From the NCBI GenBank assembly GCA_963802355.1, contig CAWDIV010000014.1, forward strand, positions 262,825 through 326,824: a stretch of DNA of 64,000 nt, written 5' to 3'. This DNA comes from SG8-41 sp963802355. GTDB taxonomy: Bacteria; Pseudomonadota; Gammaproteobacteria; Burkholderiales; SG8-41. Positions 1 through 7,840 of the stretch are shown here, one piece after another. Made by a program: the position numbers and the translations under genes. Below the pieces are notes generated by a model. It worked only from the letters and a program-made list of their open reading frames with translations. It searched no databases and had not been told where the DNA came from. Numbering within the stretch: position 1 is the first letter of the stretch; every line of letters begins with the position of its first letter.

Positions 1-1
1 G

Positions 2-343
2 GGATTGCAGGAAAACGATATCGACGAAGGGATCGCGCGCTACGAGGAGAGCACACGCTTCACGGCTGCAGAAAAGCTCGCGCTGCGCTACAGCGAGCTG
101 ATGGCGCTAAACCCCGGGAGGATCGGAAGGGAGTTCTACGACGAGCTGCGGCATTATTACAGCGACGAGGAGATCGTCGAGCTCGGTGCCTTCATCGGCT
201 TCAACATCGGGTATCACACGTTTTTCGGCACGCTGAAGTTTTATCCGATGTTCTCGCCCGACGGCCGCCTGGTGAGCCAAGAGGAGTCGGCGCGCATTTA
301 CGGCAAGGCGCCCGCTTCGCTCGCCGGCGCGAGCGACGAGTGA
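2..343 (+). CDS. Carboxymuconolactone decarboxylase-like protein, 5' truncated
   Basis: The C-terminal part of an AhpD/CMD-fold protein that begins outside the window. The visible 113 residues hold the helical core (AAEKLALRYSELMALNP, then EEIVELGAFIGFNIGYHTFF). The complete gene 75 bases downstream shows the same pattern, so the two are tandem paralogues. No CxxC peroxidatic pair is visible, so an alkylhydroperoxidase role is not supported. A role in aromatic or lactone breakdown is only the family default. It ends in a TGA that runs straight into a short-repeat array. The open frame continues to the window edge, so the true start is not visible. Confidence 0.7.
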   Translation, partial: GLQENDIDEGIARYEESTRFTAAEKLALRYSELMALNPGRIGREFYDELRHYYSDEEIVELGAFIGFNIGYHTFFGTLKFYPMFSPDGRLVSQEESARIYGKAPASLAGASDE

Positions 344-415
344 CGAGTGTTGGGTGTCGGGTGTCGAGTGTAACCACCTCTCTCAGCCAATCCTTCCCTC
401 GACACTCGACCCTCG
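335..415. repeat. Inverted heptamer array (GRGTGTC / CGACACT)
   Basis: Direct units of GAGTGTC/GGGTGTC type fill about 335-371. The same unit returns in inverted orientation (CGACACT, CGACCCT) at about 396-415, so the transcript could fold back. The array starts at the stop codon of the upstream gene and ends 2 bases before the ATG of the next one. Confidence 0.8.
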
Positions 416-417
416 AA

Positions 418-951
418 ATGCACATCGAGCCTCTCAAACCCGACGAGATCCGCGATCCCGAGCTGCAGGCGCTGATCGACCGCTGCGTCGCGCTCGGCGT
501 GCCGGACACGGTTTTTCCTCGCGTCCTCGCGCGTGTTCCCGAGTACGCCAAGGCGCTGCTGCGCGCGCTCCTCGCGTCGCACGCCGAAGGCGGTGTCGAT
601 CACAAGCTCAAAGAGATCATACGCATCCAACTCGCCCGCACGGCCGGCGATCCCTATTTCGCCGGCCTGCGCTCGGCACGGGCGCAACGCGACGGGCTGA
701 CCGAGGAAACGATTGCAGCGGGTTCCGGAAGATTCGAGAGCGATCCGCAGTTCACCGAAGCGGAAAAGTGGGCGCTGCGCTACGCGCGGGAGATGTATCT
801 CGATCCAGAGCAGGTGGACGCTGCGTTCTACGCCGCAGGCAAACAGCATTACACCGAAGCCCAGATCATGGAACTTGGCGCATTCATCGCCTTCCATTAC
901 GGGATGCAGGCTTTTACGCGCACGCTCGGAGAAAGAAGTGTCGAAGATTAA
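418..951 (+). CDS. Carboxymuconolactone decarboxylase family protein
   Basis: A 177-residue all-helical CMD/AhpD-fold protein. Residues about 45-100 carry the typical KLKEIIRIQLARTAGDPYF segment, and the C-terminus carries AQIMELGAFIAFHYGMQAF, matching the truncated upstream paralogue. No CxxC motif is present. Known members include carboxymuconolactone decarboxylase and many uncharacterised proteins of aromatic catabolism. I cannot assign a substrate. I start at ATG 418 because homology begins there; the open frame back to 340 only translates the repeat. The ATG has no Shine-Dalgarno, since the heptamer array occupies that position. A 12-bp hairpin follows the stop. Confidence 0.75.
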   Translation: MHIEPLKPDEIRDPELQALIDRCVALGVPDTVFPRVLARVPEYAKALLRALLASHAEGGVDHKLKEIIRIQLARTAGDPYFAGLRSARAQRDGLTEETIAAGSGRFESDPQFTEAEKWALRYAREMYLDPEQVDAAFYAAGKQHYTEAQIMELGAFIAFHYGMQAFTRTLGERSVED

Positions 952-978
952 GTGTCCTTGCGTCTTAAATTGCTCCCC

Positions 979-1011
979 AGGGGCCGTATCGTTGATCTTG
1001 ATACGGCCCCT
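979..1011 (+). terminator. 12-bp perfect hairpin, putative terminator
   Basis: AGGGGCCGTATC at 979-990 pairs exactly with GATACGGCCCCT at 1000-1011 around a 9-base loop. No clear T-run follows, so intrinsic termination is plausible but unproven. It separates the CMD gene from the reductase gene. Confidence 0.5.
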
Positions 1012-1061
1012 TAGCGTACAGTAACAAAGTGAGGGGATACTCCCTCTTTTAAGGAGATATT

Positions 1062-2045
1062 GTGAAAGTCTGCGTTTACGGAACCGGGGCGATTGGCGGC
1101 CACCTGGCGACGCGCCTGATAGCAGGCGGCCGCGCCGAGGTGTCGGTGGTGGCGCGCGGCGCGCAACTGGAGGCGATACGCAGCCGCGGCCTCACGTTGA
1201 AATCCGGCGGCCAAGTGATCTCCGGAAAACCCGCTGCGGCAACGGACGACCCGGCCACGCTGCCGCCACAGGATCTCGTCCTCGTTACGCTCAAGGCGCA
1301 CTCGTTGCCCGGCGCCGCCGAATCCCTCGCGCAGCTACTCGCCCCGAAGGGCTGCGTGGTTTTCATCCTCAACGGTATACCCTGGTGGTGGCGTCACGGC
1401 CTGCCCGGAAACTCCGCCCCGCTGCCGCTGCTCGATCCGGACGCAGCGCTCTGGACGAAGCTACGGGAGAAGACGCTGGGCTGCGTCGTATATGGTCCCG
1501 TTGAAGTTGCCGAGCCGGGCGTCATTGTGCACGTCAGCGGCAATCGCTGGTTGATCGGCGAGCCGGATGGATCGACGAGCCCCCGTCTGCAATCCGCTGT
1601 GGAGCTGTTCCGTGCGAGCGGACTCGGGGCGGAAATCCCTGCCGATCTGCGCCGCGAGGTCTGGCGCAAGGGCTGCTCGAATGCGGCGGGGAATACCGTG
1701 TCCGCGCTGACGCGCCTGAGCGGGTCCGACGGCGCAGCCGTGCCGGAGCTAAGCCGGATATCCGCCGGCGTCATGCGCGAGACCCTGGAGGTGGCCGCGG
1801 CGCTGGGATGGGAGCTGCGTTCGGAGATCGATGTGGAGCAGGCCACGAAGCGCGCCGACCACCAGCCGCGGTTTCGCTCGTCCATGCTGCAGGACGTCCT
1901 CGCCGGGCGGCCGATCGAAGTGGAAGGGCTCATCGGCCAGACCCAGGCATTCGCGCGCGAAGCTGGAGTGCCCGTACCTACCATCGATGTCATCGTGCCG
2001 CTGGTGCGCGCATTGGATCATTCGCTGCGAAACAAGGGCTCATGA
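1062..2045 (+). CDS. Ketopantoate reductase family protein (ApbA/PanE-like)
   Basis: A 327-residue NADPH-dependent 2-oxoacid reductase of the PanE/ApbA family. The N-terminal Rossmann motif is VYGTGAIGGHLATRL (residues 4-18). The C-terminal helical domain includes EVWRKGCSNAAGNTVSALT, which holds the conserved lysine and asparagine of the ketopantoate-binding site. The GTG start at 1062 is chosen because AAGGAGA lies 5 bases upstream. Ketopantoate reduction in CoA synthesis is one option. These genomes often carry several paralogues of unknown substrate, and the catabolic context argues against the housekeeping role. A heptamer array begins at its stop codon. Confidence 0.8.
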   Translation: MKVCVYGTGAIGGHLATRLIAGGRAEVSVVARGAQLEAIRSRGLTLKSGGQVISGKPAAATDDPATLPPQDLVLVTLKAHSLPGAAESLAQLLAPKGCVVFILNGIPWWWRHGLPGNSAPLPLLDPDAALWTKLREKTLGCVVYGPVEVAEPGVIVHVSGNRWLIGEPDGSTSPRLQSAVELFRASGLGAEIPADLRREVWRKGCSNAAGNTVSALTRLSGSDGAAVPELSRISAGVMRETLEVAAALGWELRSEIDVEQATKRADHQPRFRSSMLQDVLAGRPIEVEGLIGQTQAFAREAGVPVPTIDVIVPLVRALDHSLRNKGS

Positions 2046-2156
2046 CGAGTGTCGGGTGTCGAGGGGAAGAACGTTGTTCCGGTTTGATCGTTGGTTTTTT
2101 TCACTCGACACTCGTTCCCTCGACACTCATTCCTCGACACTCCTCCCTCATCCCTC
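2044..2156. repeat. Heptamer arrays between two genes
   Basis: GACGAGTGTCGGGTGTCGAG units at 2044-2063 start at the stop codon. The inverse unit CGACACT recurs three times at about 2104-2142, followed by CTCATCC units up to 2156. The pyroglutamyl peptidase ATG (2157) is formed at the edge of the last CTCATCC-type unit. Confidence 0.8.
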
Positions 2157-2852
2157 ATGAAAGCCCTGGTCACCGGCTTTGAACCGTTCGGCGGCGAGAG
2201 CATCAACGCGTCGCTCGAAGCGGTGCGGCGGCTGCCGGCGCGGATCGCCGGGATTGACGTGATTGTTGCGGAGCTGCCGACATCGTACGCGCGGTCGTTG
2301 CCGGCGCTGGAAGCCGCAATCGCGCGCGCGCAGCCGGAAATCGTCCTGTGCGTCGGACAGGCGCGCGACCGCGCCGTACTTTGCGTGGAGCGAATAGCCG
2401 TCAACGTGCAGGCCGCGAAGAACGCGGACAACGACGGCGCGTGCCCCGTTGACGAGCCCATAGTGCCGGCCGGGCCGGCAGCCTACCTTTCCACGCTGCC
2501 GGTACGGGCCCTGGTCGCTGCGCTTCGCGCCGAAGAGCTGCCGGCCCAACTCTCGATGAGCGCCGGCACCTTCGTCTGCAACCATGTTTTCTACCACCTG
2601 ATGCATCTGGCGGCCGCCCGCAGAGATCCCTTCATGGGTGGTTTCCTTCACGTCCCCGGCCTGCCGCAACAAACGACCGGCAATGCTGCTGCCATGGCAC
2701 TCGAGGACATCGTGCGCGCAATCGAGATCGTGCTGGAAGCGGCCGCCAGGAACCCGGTGATGGGTGATGGGATGACGAGCCAGTGCCGTCCTCGGCGCCC
2801 TGCGGCGAGAACTACGACCGCGGATGGGCGTCTTACGAACAGGCTGACTTAA
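2157..2852 (+). CDS. pcp: Pyroglutamyl-peptidase I
   Basis: A cytosolic cysteine peptidase that removes N-terminal pyroglutamate. It starts with the family motif MKALVTGFEPFGG. The catalytic set is visible: Glu in LCVERIAVNVQ, Cys in SAGTFVCNHVFYH and His in GGFLHVPGLPQQ. At 231 residues it is about 15-20 longer than usual. The extra C-terminus (after AARNPVM) begins in a GTGATGG repeat, so it looks repeat-derived. ATG 2157 is fixed by homology. No Shine-Dalgarno is present because the leader is a C/T-rich repeat array. The open frame reaching back to 2091 translates only the repeat. Confidence 0.85.
   Translation: MKALVTGFEPFGGESINASLEAVRRLPARIAGIDVIVAELPTSYARSLPALEAAIARAQPEIVLCVGQARDRAVLCVERIAVNVQAAKNADNDGACPVDEPIVPAGPAAYLSTLPVRALVAALRAEELPAQLSMSAGTFVCNHVFYHLMHLAAARRDPFMGGFLHVPGLPQQTTGNAAAMALEDIVRAIEIVLEAAARNPVMGDGMTSQCRPRRPAARTTTADGRLTNRLT
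2756..2779. repeat. GTGATGG heptamers in the 3' end of pcp
   Basis: Two exact GTGATGG-type units and a decayed third (GATGACG) lie inside the coding end of pcp, where the protein departs from its family. Confidence 0.6.
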
Positions 2853-2865
2853 AACCCGCTGTAAG

Positions 2866-3558
2866 ATGTCTTCCAGAGCGAAAGCGCTTGCAATAGGGTT
2901 TACCTTCCTTATCGTGGCGGCTATCGTCGCGGCGGTATTCGGCTATTGGGCGTACGGCTCGAACAAGAAACGGGAATTGCGCGCGGCGGTCACTGTCATT
3001 CTGCACGACGTAAGCCCGCGCATGCGTGAGGCCCTGACTCTCGAGGTGAGCTTGCCACCGACGGGCCGCGTCGGCACCGGAACTCAACTCGAGCAGCACG
3101 CCGCAGCCGTCGATCGGCGGTTGCAGCAGTTGAAGAGCCTGAACGGCGCGCCCGATTTCCAGCTGTTCGATGCAGCAGATTCGTACGTGGTGACCGTGCG
3201 AGAGATCCTGCGCCGGCAGGCTGCGAGCAATCGCCATCGACTGGCGTTGTCGGAAAGCCTGGCAGCACTGCGACTTCACATGCAGGCAGACAACCGGGCC
3301 GGCGCGTGGGTGAAGGAAGCGGTGACTGCGAAAGAACGGGTCGATCAGGATTACCGGGAATACCGGGTGTCCACCGAGACCTTCAACACGGTATTGGGCA
3401 CGCTGACCCCCGCCCAGGCGAAGATCGCGACGTACGTGGACGCCTCGACGTTGAGCGACGTGCAGTTGATCAGCGAAACTCGCCAGCGGACGTTCGACGC
3501 TACGAATCTGGCTGCGGCGGAGATCGAGAAGATCAAGGAGCTCGATACCTTTCGCTGA
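2866..3558 (+). CDS. Membrane-anchored protein of unknown function
   Basis: I do not recognise a family. The 230-residue product has a positively charged N-terminus (MSSRAKALAIG), one transmembrane helix at about residues 8-30 (FTFLIVAAIVAAVFGYWAYG), then a soluble, mostly helical domain rich in Arg, Glu and Ala with coiled-coil character. This topology suggests an inner-membrane anchor with the body in the periplasm. It has the look of a sensor domain without an output domain. It lies 13 bases after pcp on the same strand and may be co-transcribed. Codon use resembles the neighbours. Confidence 0.55.
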   Translation: MSSRAKALAIGFTFLIVAAIVAAVFGYWAYGSNKKRELRAAVTVILHDVSPRMREALTLEVSLPPTGRVGTGTQLEQHAAAVDRRLQQLKSLNGAPDFQLFDAADSYVVTVREILRRQAASNRHRLALSESLAALRLHMQADNRAGAWVKEAVTAKERVDQDYREYRVSTETFNTVLGTLTPAQAKIATYVDASTLSDVQLISETRQRTFDATNLAAAEIEKIKELDTFR

Positions 3559-3563
3559 AAAAA

Positions 3564-3589
3564 AGGGCTGCACGTTCCGGTGCAGCCCT
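3564..3589 (-). terminator. Intrinsic terminator, minus strand
   Basis: AGGGCTGCAC at 3564-3573 pairs with GTGCAGCCCT at 3580-3589 around a 6-base loop. The plus-strand A-run just before it (3558-3564) is a T-run downstream of the hairpin on the minus strand, so it best terminates the gene at 3624-3950. It may also stop the convergent plus-strand gene. Confidence 0.75.
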
Positions 3590-3623
3590 ACCTCACCCAC
3601 CCCCTCCGTCGCTGGTGCGGGAT

Positions 3624-3950
3624 CTAGTAGAAGCGGCGGTCGAAGCGCCCGTCGAACCGGTCGTTCGAGTCGTACCTGTGCTCCCGTACATAGTGGCCTT
3701 CCACGAAATGACGGTAGCGGCCCCTGCCTTCCCAGTGCCCGGGTACCCACACGAAGCCGCGGCGAGGGGCAACGTATCGCCCTTCGTGCCCGCCATACCG
3801 GTTATGCGCTGCGGGAACTGCCGTCACCGGCGGAGCGGAGTGGCCGAATTGTATCCCTACGTTGATATCCGTCCGCGCCTGGCTCAACGCCGGCGTGAGC
3901 GCGGTTCCTGCGGCAAACAGCAAGCTCAACAACAGATTTCTCGTGCGCAT
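3624..3950 (-). CDS. Small secreted protein with WVPGHW-type motif
   Basis: A 108-residue protein with a clear signal peptide (MRTRNLLLSLLFAAGTALTP, cleavage near SQA). The mature chain is rich in Arg, Gly, His and Tyr and contains FVWVPGHWEGRGRYRHFV, resembling small envelope proteins with YxWxPGHW repeats. The role of that group is poorly defined. ATG 3950 is chosen because GAGGAGG lies 6-7 bases upstream on the minus strand; a TTG six bases earlier lacks support. A strong terminator follows the gene, so it is probably monocistronic. Confidence 0.65.
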   Translation of the reverse strand: MRTRNLLLSLLFAAGTALTPALSQARTDINVGIQFGHSAPPVTAVPAAHNRYGGHEGRYVAPRRGFVWVPGHWEGRGRYRHFVEGHYVREHRYDSNDRFDGRFDRRFY

Positions 3951-4136
3951 GGTCAACCTCCTCGTCGTTGTGTTGTGACAGATGTTGCCTGTCTGTTGCT
4001 ATGAGTGGCCAGCGTAGCGGATCGTGCCGATTCATGTTGTAAGAAACGGTAATCATCTGTTACTCGAGCCAAGCGCCGACGAACAAGGTGAAGGTCGGCG
4101 CGCCGACGTGTTCTCTTCTTCGGTTTTCGAGTTGTA

Positions 4137-4300
4137 GTTTTGTATATTCCGTTCCTTCGTGGTTTCGTGTCCTTCGTGTCGAAGCTTTACCTCGCGTCTT
4201 GGCGGCCTTGGCGGTGACGCTTCTATTGTCCTTCGCGTCCTTCGCGGTGAAGCTTTTCTTTCCTTCGCGGTTTTGCGTCCTTCGCTGCTAGGCTTCGTGC
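4137..4300. repeat. Degenerate TTCGTG/TCCTTCGCG repeat tract
   Basis: About 160 bases made of TTCGTGG, TTTCGTG, TCCTTCGTG and TCCTTCGCGG variants with a 7-9 base period. It fills most of the 350-base gap between two minus-strand genes. Frames through it read as Lys/Arg/Glu-rich nonsense and I do not treat them as genes. Confidence 0.7.
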
Positions 4301-4302
4301 CG

Positions 4303-5313
4303 TCACTCGGCCTTAATCTTCGCCTCACGTATCACCTTCCCCCACAGGGTGACCTCCTTGCGGAGAAAGGCAGCGAACTGGTCCGGCGAGCCGCCCGCGA
4401 CCTCGACATCCTCATTGGCGAAGTGCCTGCGCAGTTCGCTCGTGCCGAGGATGCGATTGAACTCGCTGTTGAGTTTCGCGATGACGGCCTGTGGCGTCTT
4501 CGCGGGAGCGGCGACCCCCCAGAACGGCCCGCCCTCACAACCCGGAACGCCGGCCTCGGCCATGGTGGGGATGTCGGGAAACGCCTTCAGGCGCGCGCGC
4601 GACGTTACGGCAAGCCCGCGCACCCTGCCCGCCTTGATGAACGCGCCGCTCGTCTGCGGATTGGAGAAATGCACCGACACTTCCCCGCCGATCAGTGCGG
4701 TCACGGCCTGGCCCCCGCCCTTGTACGGTATGTGGATGAGGGAAGTCTTCGTCAGCGACTTGAACAGCTCCATCATGAGATGCGTGGACCCGCCGTTGCC
4801 CGATGAAGCGTATGCGACCTCTCCCGGTTTCGCTCTCGCCGCGCTTACCAGGTCCTTCACGCTCTTGTAAGGCGTAGCGGCGTTTGCGAGCATGATCGAG
4901 GGCGCGGAACCGGCGAGGATCACCGGCGCGAAGTCCCTGACGGCGTCGGTCTTCAAGTCCGGGTACAGCGCGTTCAACACGACGAACGGGACCGACACGA
5001 TCAGCAGCGTGTGACCATCCGGATTGCCCTTGGCGGCGATTTCGGTCCCGATGACGGTGCCCGCTCCGCCCCTGTTGTCGGCAATCGATCCGGGGGCGAA
5101 GGCCTCGTTCAAGCCGTGCACCAGGAAGCGCCCGAAGGCGTCGTTGCCCCCGCCCGGCGGATACGGAATGATCATCCGTATGCCCTTCCCGCCCGGAAAC
5201 GCCTGCTCCGTGCTTTTCGATGCCGCGTGCGCCGTTCCCAGCGGCAGCCATGCCGCCACCACGACGATGCTTAACGAGCCGGATAACTTCCTTACGTAAG
5301 GTCGTAGGCGCAC
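4303..5313 (-). CDS. Bug/TctC-family tricarboxylate-type SBP
   Basis: A 336-residue periplasmic SBP. It has an N-terminal signal segment (LSIVVVAAWLPLGTAHA), the first ligand loop IIPYPPGGGNDAFGR, DNRGGAGTVIGTEIAAKGNPDG, and the second lobe with HIPYKGGGQAVTALIGGE. Characterised Bug proteins bind carboxylates and related small molecules and may work with TctAB or as orphan sensors. No TctAB is visible here. The GTG start at 5313 lies inside a short CACTCGTC repeat and has no good Shine-Dalgarno, so the exact start is uncertain. It lies 10 bases downstream of the Ldh-type gene on the same strand, suggesting co-transcription. Confidence 0.85.
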   Translation of the reverse strand: MRLRPYVRKLSGSLSIVVVAAWLPLGTAHAASKSTEQAFPGGKGIRMIIPYPPGGGNDAFGRFLVHGLNEAFAPGSIADNRGGAGTVIGTEIAAKGNPDGHTLLIVSVPFVVLNALYPDLKTDAVRDFAPVILAGSAPSIMLANAATPYKSVKDLVSAARAKPGEVAYASSGNGGSTHLMMELFKSLTKTSLIHIPYKGGGQAVTALIGGEVSVHFSNPQTSGAFIKAGRVRGLAVTSRARLKAFPDIPTMAEAGVPGCEGGPFWGVAAPAKTPQAVIAKLNSEFNRILGTSELRRHFANEDVEVAGGSPDQFAAFLRKEVTLWGKVIREAKIKAE

Positions 5314-5332
5314 TCGTCACCCGTCACGCCTT
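5308..5332. repeat. Short heptamer array (ACTCGTC/ACCCGTC)
   Basis: Two to three CACTCGTC/ACCCGTC units span the junction between the dehydrogenase stop codon and the Bug gene start. The unit is related to the array in uvrA near 54450. Confidence 0.5.
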
Positions 5333-6325
5333 CAAGGCGCAGATCCTGTCGTAAAGCACGCGCTCGAGCGCGATGCCTTTCGCGAGCCTGCGCTCCCGCT
5401 CGGCATACGCGCGCTCGGAAGGGATGCGGATCTCCCCGGCCCCGGGCTGCCGCCGAACGGACTTGACGCGGCTCACCAACTCATCGAGCTGCCGCTGAAA
5501 CTCGCCGGCCGGCATGAGCAAGCCGGGATCGAAGACGACGAACAGATAGCCATAGTCCTGCACTTGTCCGCGCGGCAGCGCGGCGCCGCCCAGCAAGCCC
5601 AGCGCCTGTATCGCAAACGAAAGGCCGTGACCCTTGTGCCCCCCGAACGGCAGGATCGCGCCGGCAAGCGCCGCGGCGGGGTCGCGGGTCGGCCGCCCTT
5701 GCGCGTCCAGCGCCACGCCCTCGGGCAGCTCGCGCCCGAGCCGGGATGCCAGCACGAGATCGCCGTGGTTTACGGCCGCCGTGCCCATATCGAATATTAC
5801 CGGGTGCGGTTCTCGTGGAATGCCGAAGGCGATGGGATTGGTGCCGAAAGCCGGGGCGCTCCCGCCGAGCGGCGCGACGACCGGCTGCCCGGATGCGAGG
5901 TGCACGCCGACGAATCCGAAGCGCGCGATCATGTCGAGGTAGTAGGCATTGCGCCCGCTCAAGAACGTGTTGTGCGCGCCGACCACCGCGAAGCCGCCGG
6001 TCCGCGCCTTTCCGATCGCGATCTCCGCCACGCGGTGGATCGCGTACATGCCGACGTAGTTCCCGCAATCGACGAGCGCGGACACCGGCGTTTCCCGCAC
6101 TATGTTTACCGCTTTGCGCGGCTGCTTCGTCCGGGGGTGCTCGGCGATCGTCAGGACGCGCGTGAGTCCCAGCGCCGGATAGCCCATAAGTTCGGATTCG
6201 ACGACATGGGCGGCGATGACGCGCGCCTCCTCAGTGCTGTAGCCGATGCGCTGCAGCGCGCGCTCGCCGAGAGCGGCCGCCTCGGCAACGCTCAATAAGA
6301 CCTGGACCGCCCCGGCTTCGCTCAT
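5324..6325 (-). CDS. Ldh-family (malate/L-lactate type) NAD(P) oxidoreductase
   Basis: A 333-residue member of the Ldh2/YlbC-like family, which oxidises 2-hydroxyacids (malate, L-lactate, sulfolactate, ureidoglycolate) with NAD(P). It retains ILPFGGHKGHGLSFAIQ and VVGAHNTFLSGRNAYYL, the latter holding the usual active-site His. The N-terminal S-H-G motif of the family reads ALG here (MGYPALGLTRV), so activity may be altered. The intact paralogue at 12817-13917 keeps DSHGVSR. It is probably the first gene of a two-gene unit with the Bug protein downstream. Substrate unknown. Confidence 0.8.
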   Translation of the reverse strand: MSEAGAVQVLLSVAEAAALGERALQRIGYSTEEARVIAAHVVESELMGYPALGLTRVLTIAEHPRTKQPRKAVNIVRETPVSALVDCGNYVGMYAIHRVAEIAIGKARTGGFAVVGAHNTFLSGRNAYYLDMIARFGFVGVHLASGQPVVAPLGGSAPAFGTNPIAFGIPREPHPVIFDMGTAAVNHGDLVLASRLGRELPEGVALDAQGRPTRDPAAALAGAILPFGGHKGHGLSFAIQALGLLGGAALPRGQVQDYGYLFVVFDPGLLMPAGEFQRQLDELVSRVKSVRRQPGAGEIRIPSERAYAERERRLAKGIALERVLYDRICALKA

Positions 6326-6816
6326 GACGGGTCGACGCGGATGATCCTAGCGTATTTCTCGTAGCCCTGCGTGCCAATGACGGCCGGAGCCGCTGCCAGA
6401 ACGGCTGCCACTATCCATGCAAACAGGAACACCGAATTCGCGCGCGACATTTCGGCTGATGCTCCACTGCAGAACGGGGAAAAACGGAGTCTACTTCAAA
6501 CGCAGTGACCAGTGACTGGCGAACGGTGGCCCGTACAGTGCTATTGGCTGCACCGACCGGCGCCCGACAAGAACCTGCTGCGGTGGCTCGCTGCCAGGCG
6601 CAGCTTGGGATAGGACTCGACGAGAAGGTGACTACGGACTTGCGGCCGCCACGCCTGGAGCCGGGGTAGGCCCGCGCAAGATCCAGCCGTTGACGACCTT
6701 GACCCGCTCCCCGGGTCGCCGCGCGTGCGAGTTGACTTCGGTTAGCACCCTGCTCGAGTTGCATGGCGGCCTCTACATTCGCGATCTTATGACTGTAGAT
6801 GTCGTGCCCATACGGC
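6326..6816. other. Intergenic, no supported gene
   Basis: 491 bases between two minus-strand genes. Open frames here have no recognisable protein character and no ribosome-binding site. I see no repeat or hairpin I can defend. It must contain the promoter of the dehydrogenase/Bug unit. Confidence 0.5.
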
Positions 6817-7671
6817 TTAGCTTTTGGCGAGGCACGCGAGCGCCGCGACCGCGCTCACGAGTCCCGCTCCCTTGCGGAAAGGGAACGGCTCCCGCAAAAA
6901 AATCACCCCTACCGCCGCCGTGACGACGAAGCCCATCTGGGTAATGGGCACCAGCACGCTCGCCTCGCCGCGGGCGAGGCTTTCGAACATCATGACGAGC
7001 GCGACCAGAAACAGCGCCGCGGTCGTTGCCCCGTAGCGCCAGGCGTGGCGTGGCGGCCGGATTCCGCCTTCCATTTTCCAGGCGAATGCCGTGGCGAGGG
7101 GCATGAACAGGATCGCCTGGCCGGCAATGAACGTGGCCGGGTTGCCTCCCGTCGCTGCGCCGACCTTGTAGAGAAAATTGGCAATGCCCATTGCCGCCAT
7201 CGCGACGAGCGCCCGAGTAAGCGCGGAGCGCGCCGAGCCGCGCAACGGCACCGCGCCCGCATCGCCGCCCAGCAGCAGCCAGACCGCGCCGAGCGCAGCC
7301 GCAAGGCCAGCGAGCTTCCACCCGGTGAGCGGCTCGCCGAGCAGCAGTACCGCGAGCGTGGTGGTGACGATGAAGCTCAGGCGGAAAATCGGCGCGATGA
7401 CGCTAACGGACCCGCTCTTCAGCGCGCGCGCGAAGTTGTAGAGCGCGATGAAAACGAACAGGCCCGCCGCCATACCCCACAGCATGTACGCCGCCAGCTC
7501 CAGCGTGCCGGTGAGGAGACCATAGAGGGCGACGCCCGGGAGGAAGAACCATCCCTGCAGCATGATGAAGTGGTGGGCCTGCACGCCCGCCGCGGCGCCG
7601 CGCTTGTAGACGAGGTCTACCAGCCCGAGCAGCAGCATCGAGCCAAGCGCGAGCCCAACAGCCGAGGTCAC
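6817..7671 (-). CDS. EamA/DMT-family transporter
   Basis: A 284-residue inner-membrane protein with about ten hydrophobic helices in two EamA halves. The first half ends with LAVLLLGEPLTGWKLAG and the second with VIFLREPFPFRKGAG, the usual E-P motif at the end of each repeat. DMT proteins export metabolites or amino acids; nothing visible fixes the substrate. Homology begins at ATG 7671. A dispersed repeat element separates it from the TPP-enzyme gene upstream on the same strand, so an operon is uncertain. Confidence 0.85.
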   Translation of the reverse strand: MTSAVGLALGSMLLLGLVDLVYKRGAAAGVQAHHFIMLQGWFFLPGVALYGLLTGTLELAAYMLWGMAAGLFVFIALYNFARALKSGSVSVIAPIFRLSFIVTTTLAVLLLGEPLTGWKLAGLAAALGAVWLLLGGDAGAVPLRGSARSALTRALVAMAAMGIANFLYKVGAATGGNPATFIAGQAILFMPLATAFAWKMEGGIRPPRHAWRYGATTAALFLVALVMMFESLARGEASVLVPITQMGFVVTAAVGVIFLREPFPFRKGAGLVSAVAALACLAKS

Positions 7672-7690
7672 TGATGCGACCTCCGCGAGG

Positions 7691-7806
7691 GATGAGGGGT
7701 GAGCCGGGAATTCGCTGAAGGTGCCTGCGCACCTTCGAGCCGGCGAACGCCAGATTCGATGCAGCGAATCGGGCCGGGGTCAGAGACCAGCGCGGAGGGA
7801 TGAGGG
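7691..7806. repeat. Dispersed structured repeat element, copy 1
   Basis: About 115 bases bounded by GATGAGG-type heptamers. It contains a perfect hairpin GAAGGTGC-CTGC-GCACCTTC (7717-7736) and a second hairpin GATTCG-ATGCAG-CGAATC (7753-7770). A second copy lies inside uvrA at 57391-57510. The first hairpin is identical there. The second keeps its loop ATGCAG, but its stem is changed to paired CGCG/CGCG. This compensatory change argues for a selected structure. Confidence 0.8.
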
Positions 7807-7840
7807 AAAAGACCGGACTTCAAGTGGACCTGCAGACGAT

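Noticed and set aside
4053..4328. Lys/Arg/Glu-rich small open frame
   Set aside because: It only translates the TTCGTG repeat tract; no protein-like pattern or ribosome-binding site.
6411..6764. 117-codon minus-strand frame in the 6.3-6.8 kb gap
   Set aside because: No recognisable motif, poor start context and composition unlike the neighbours.
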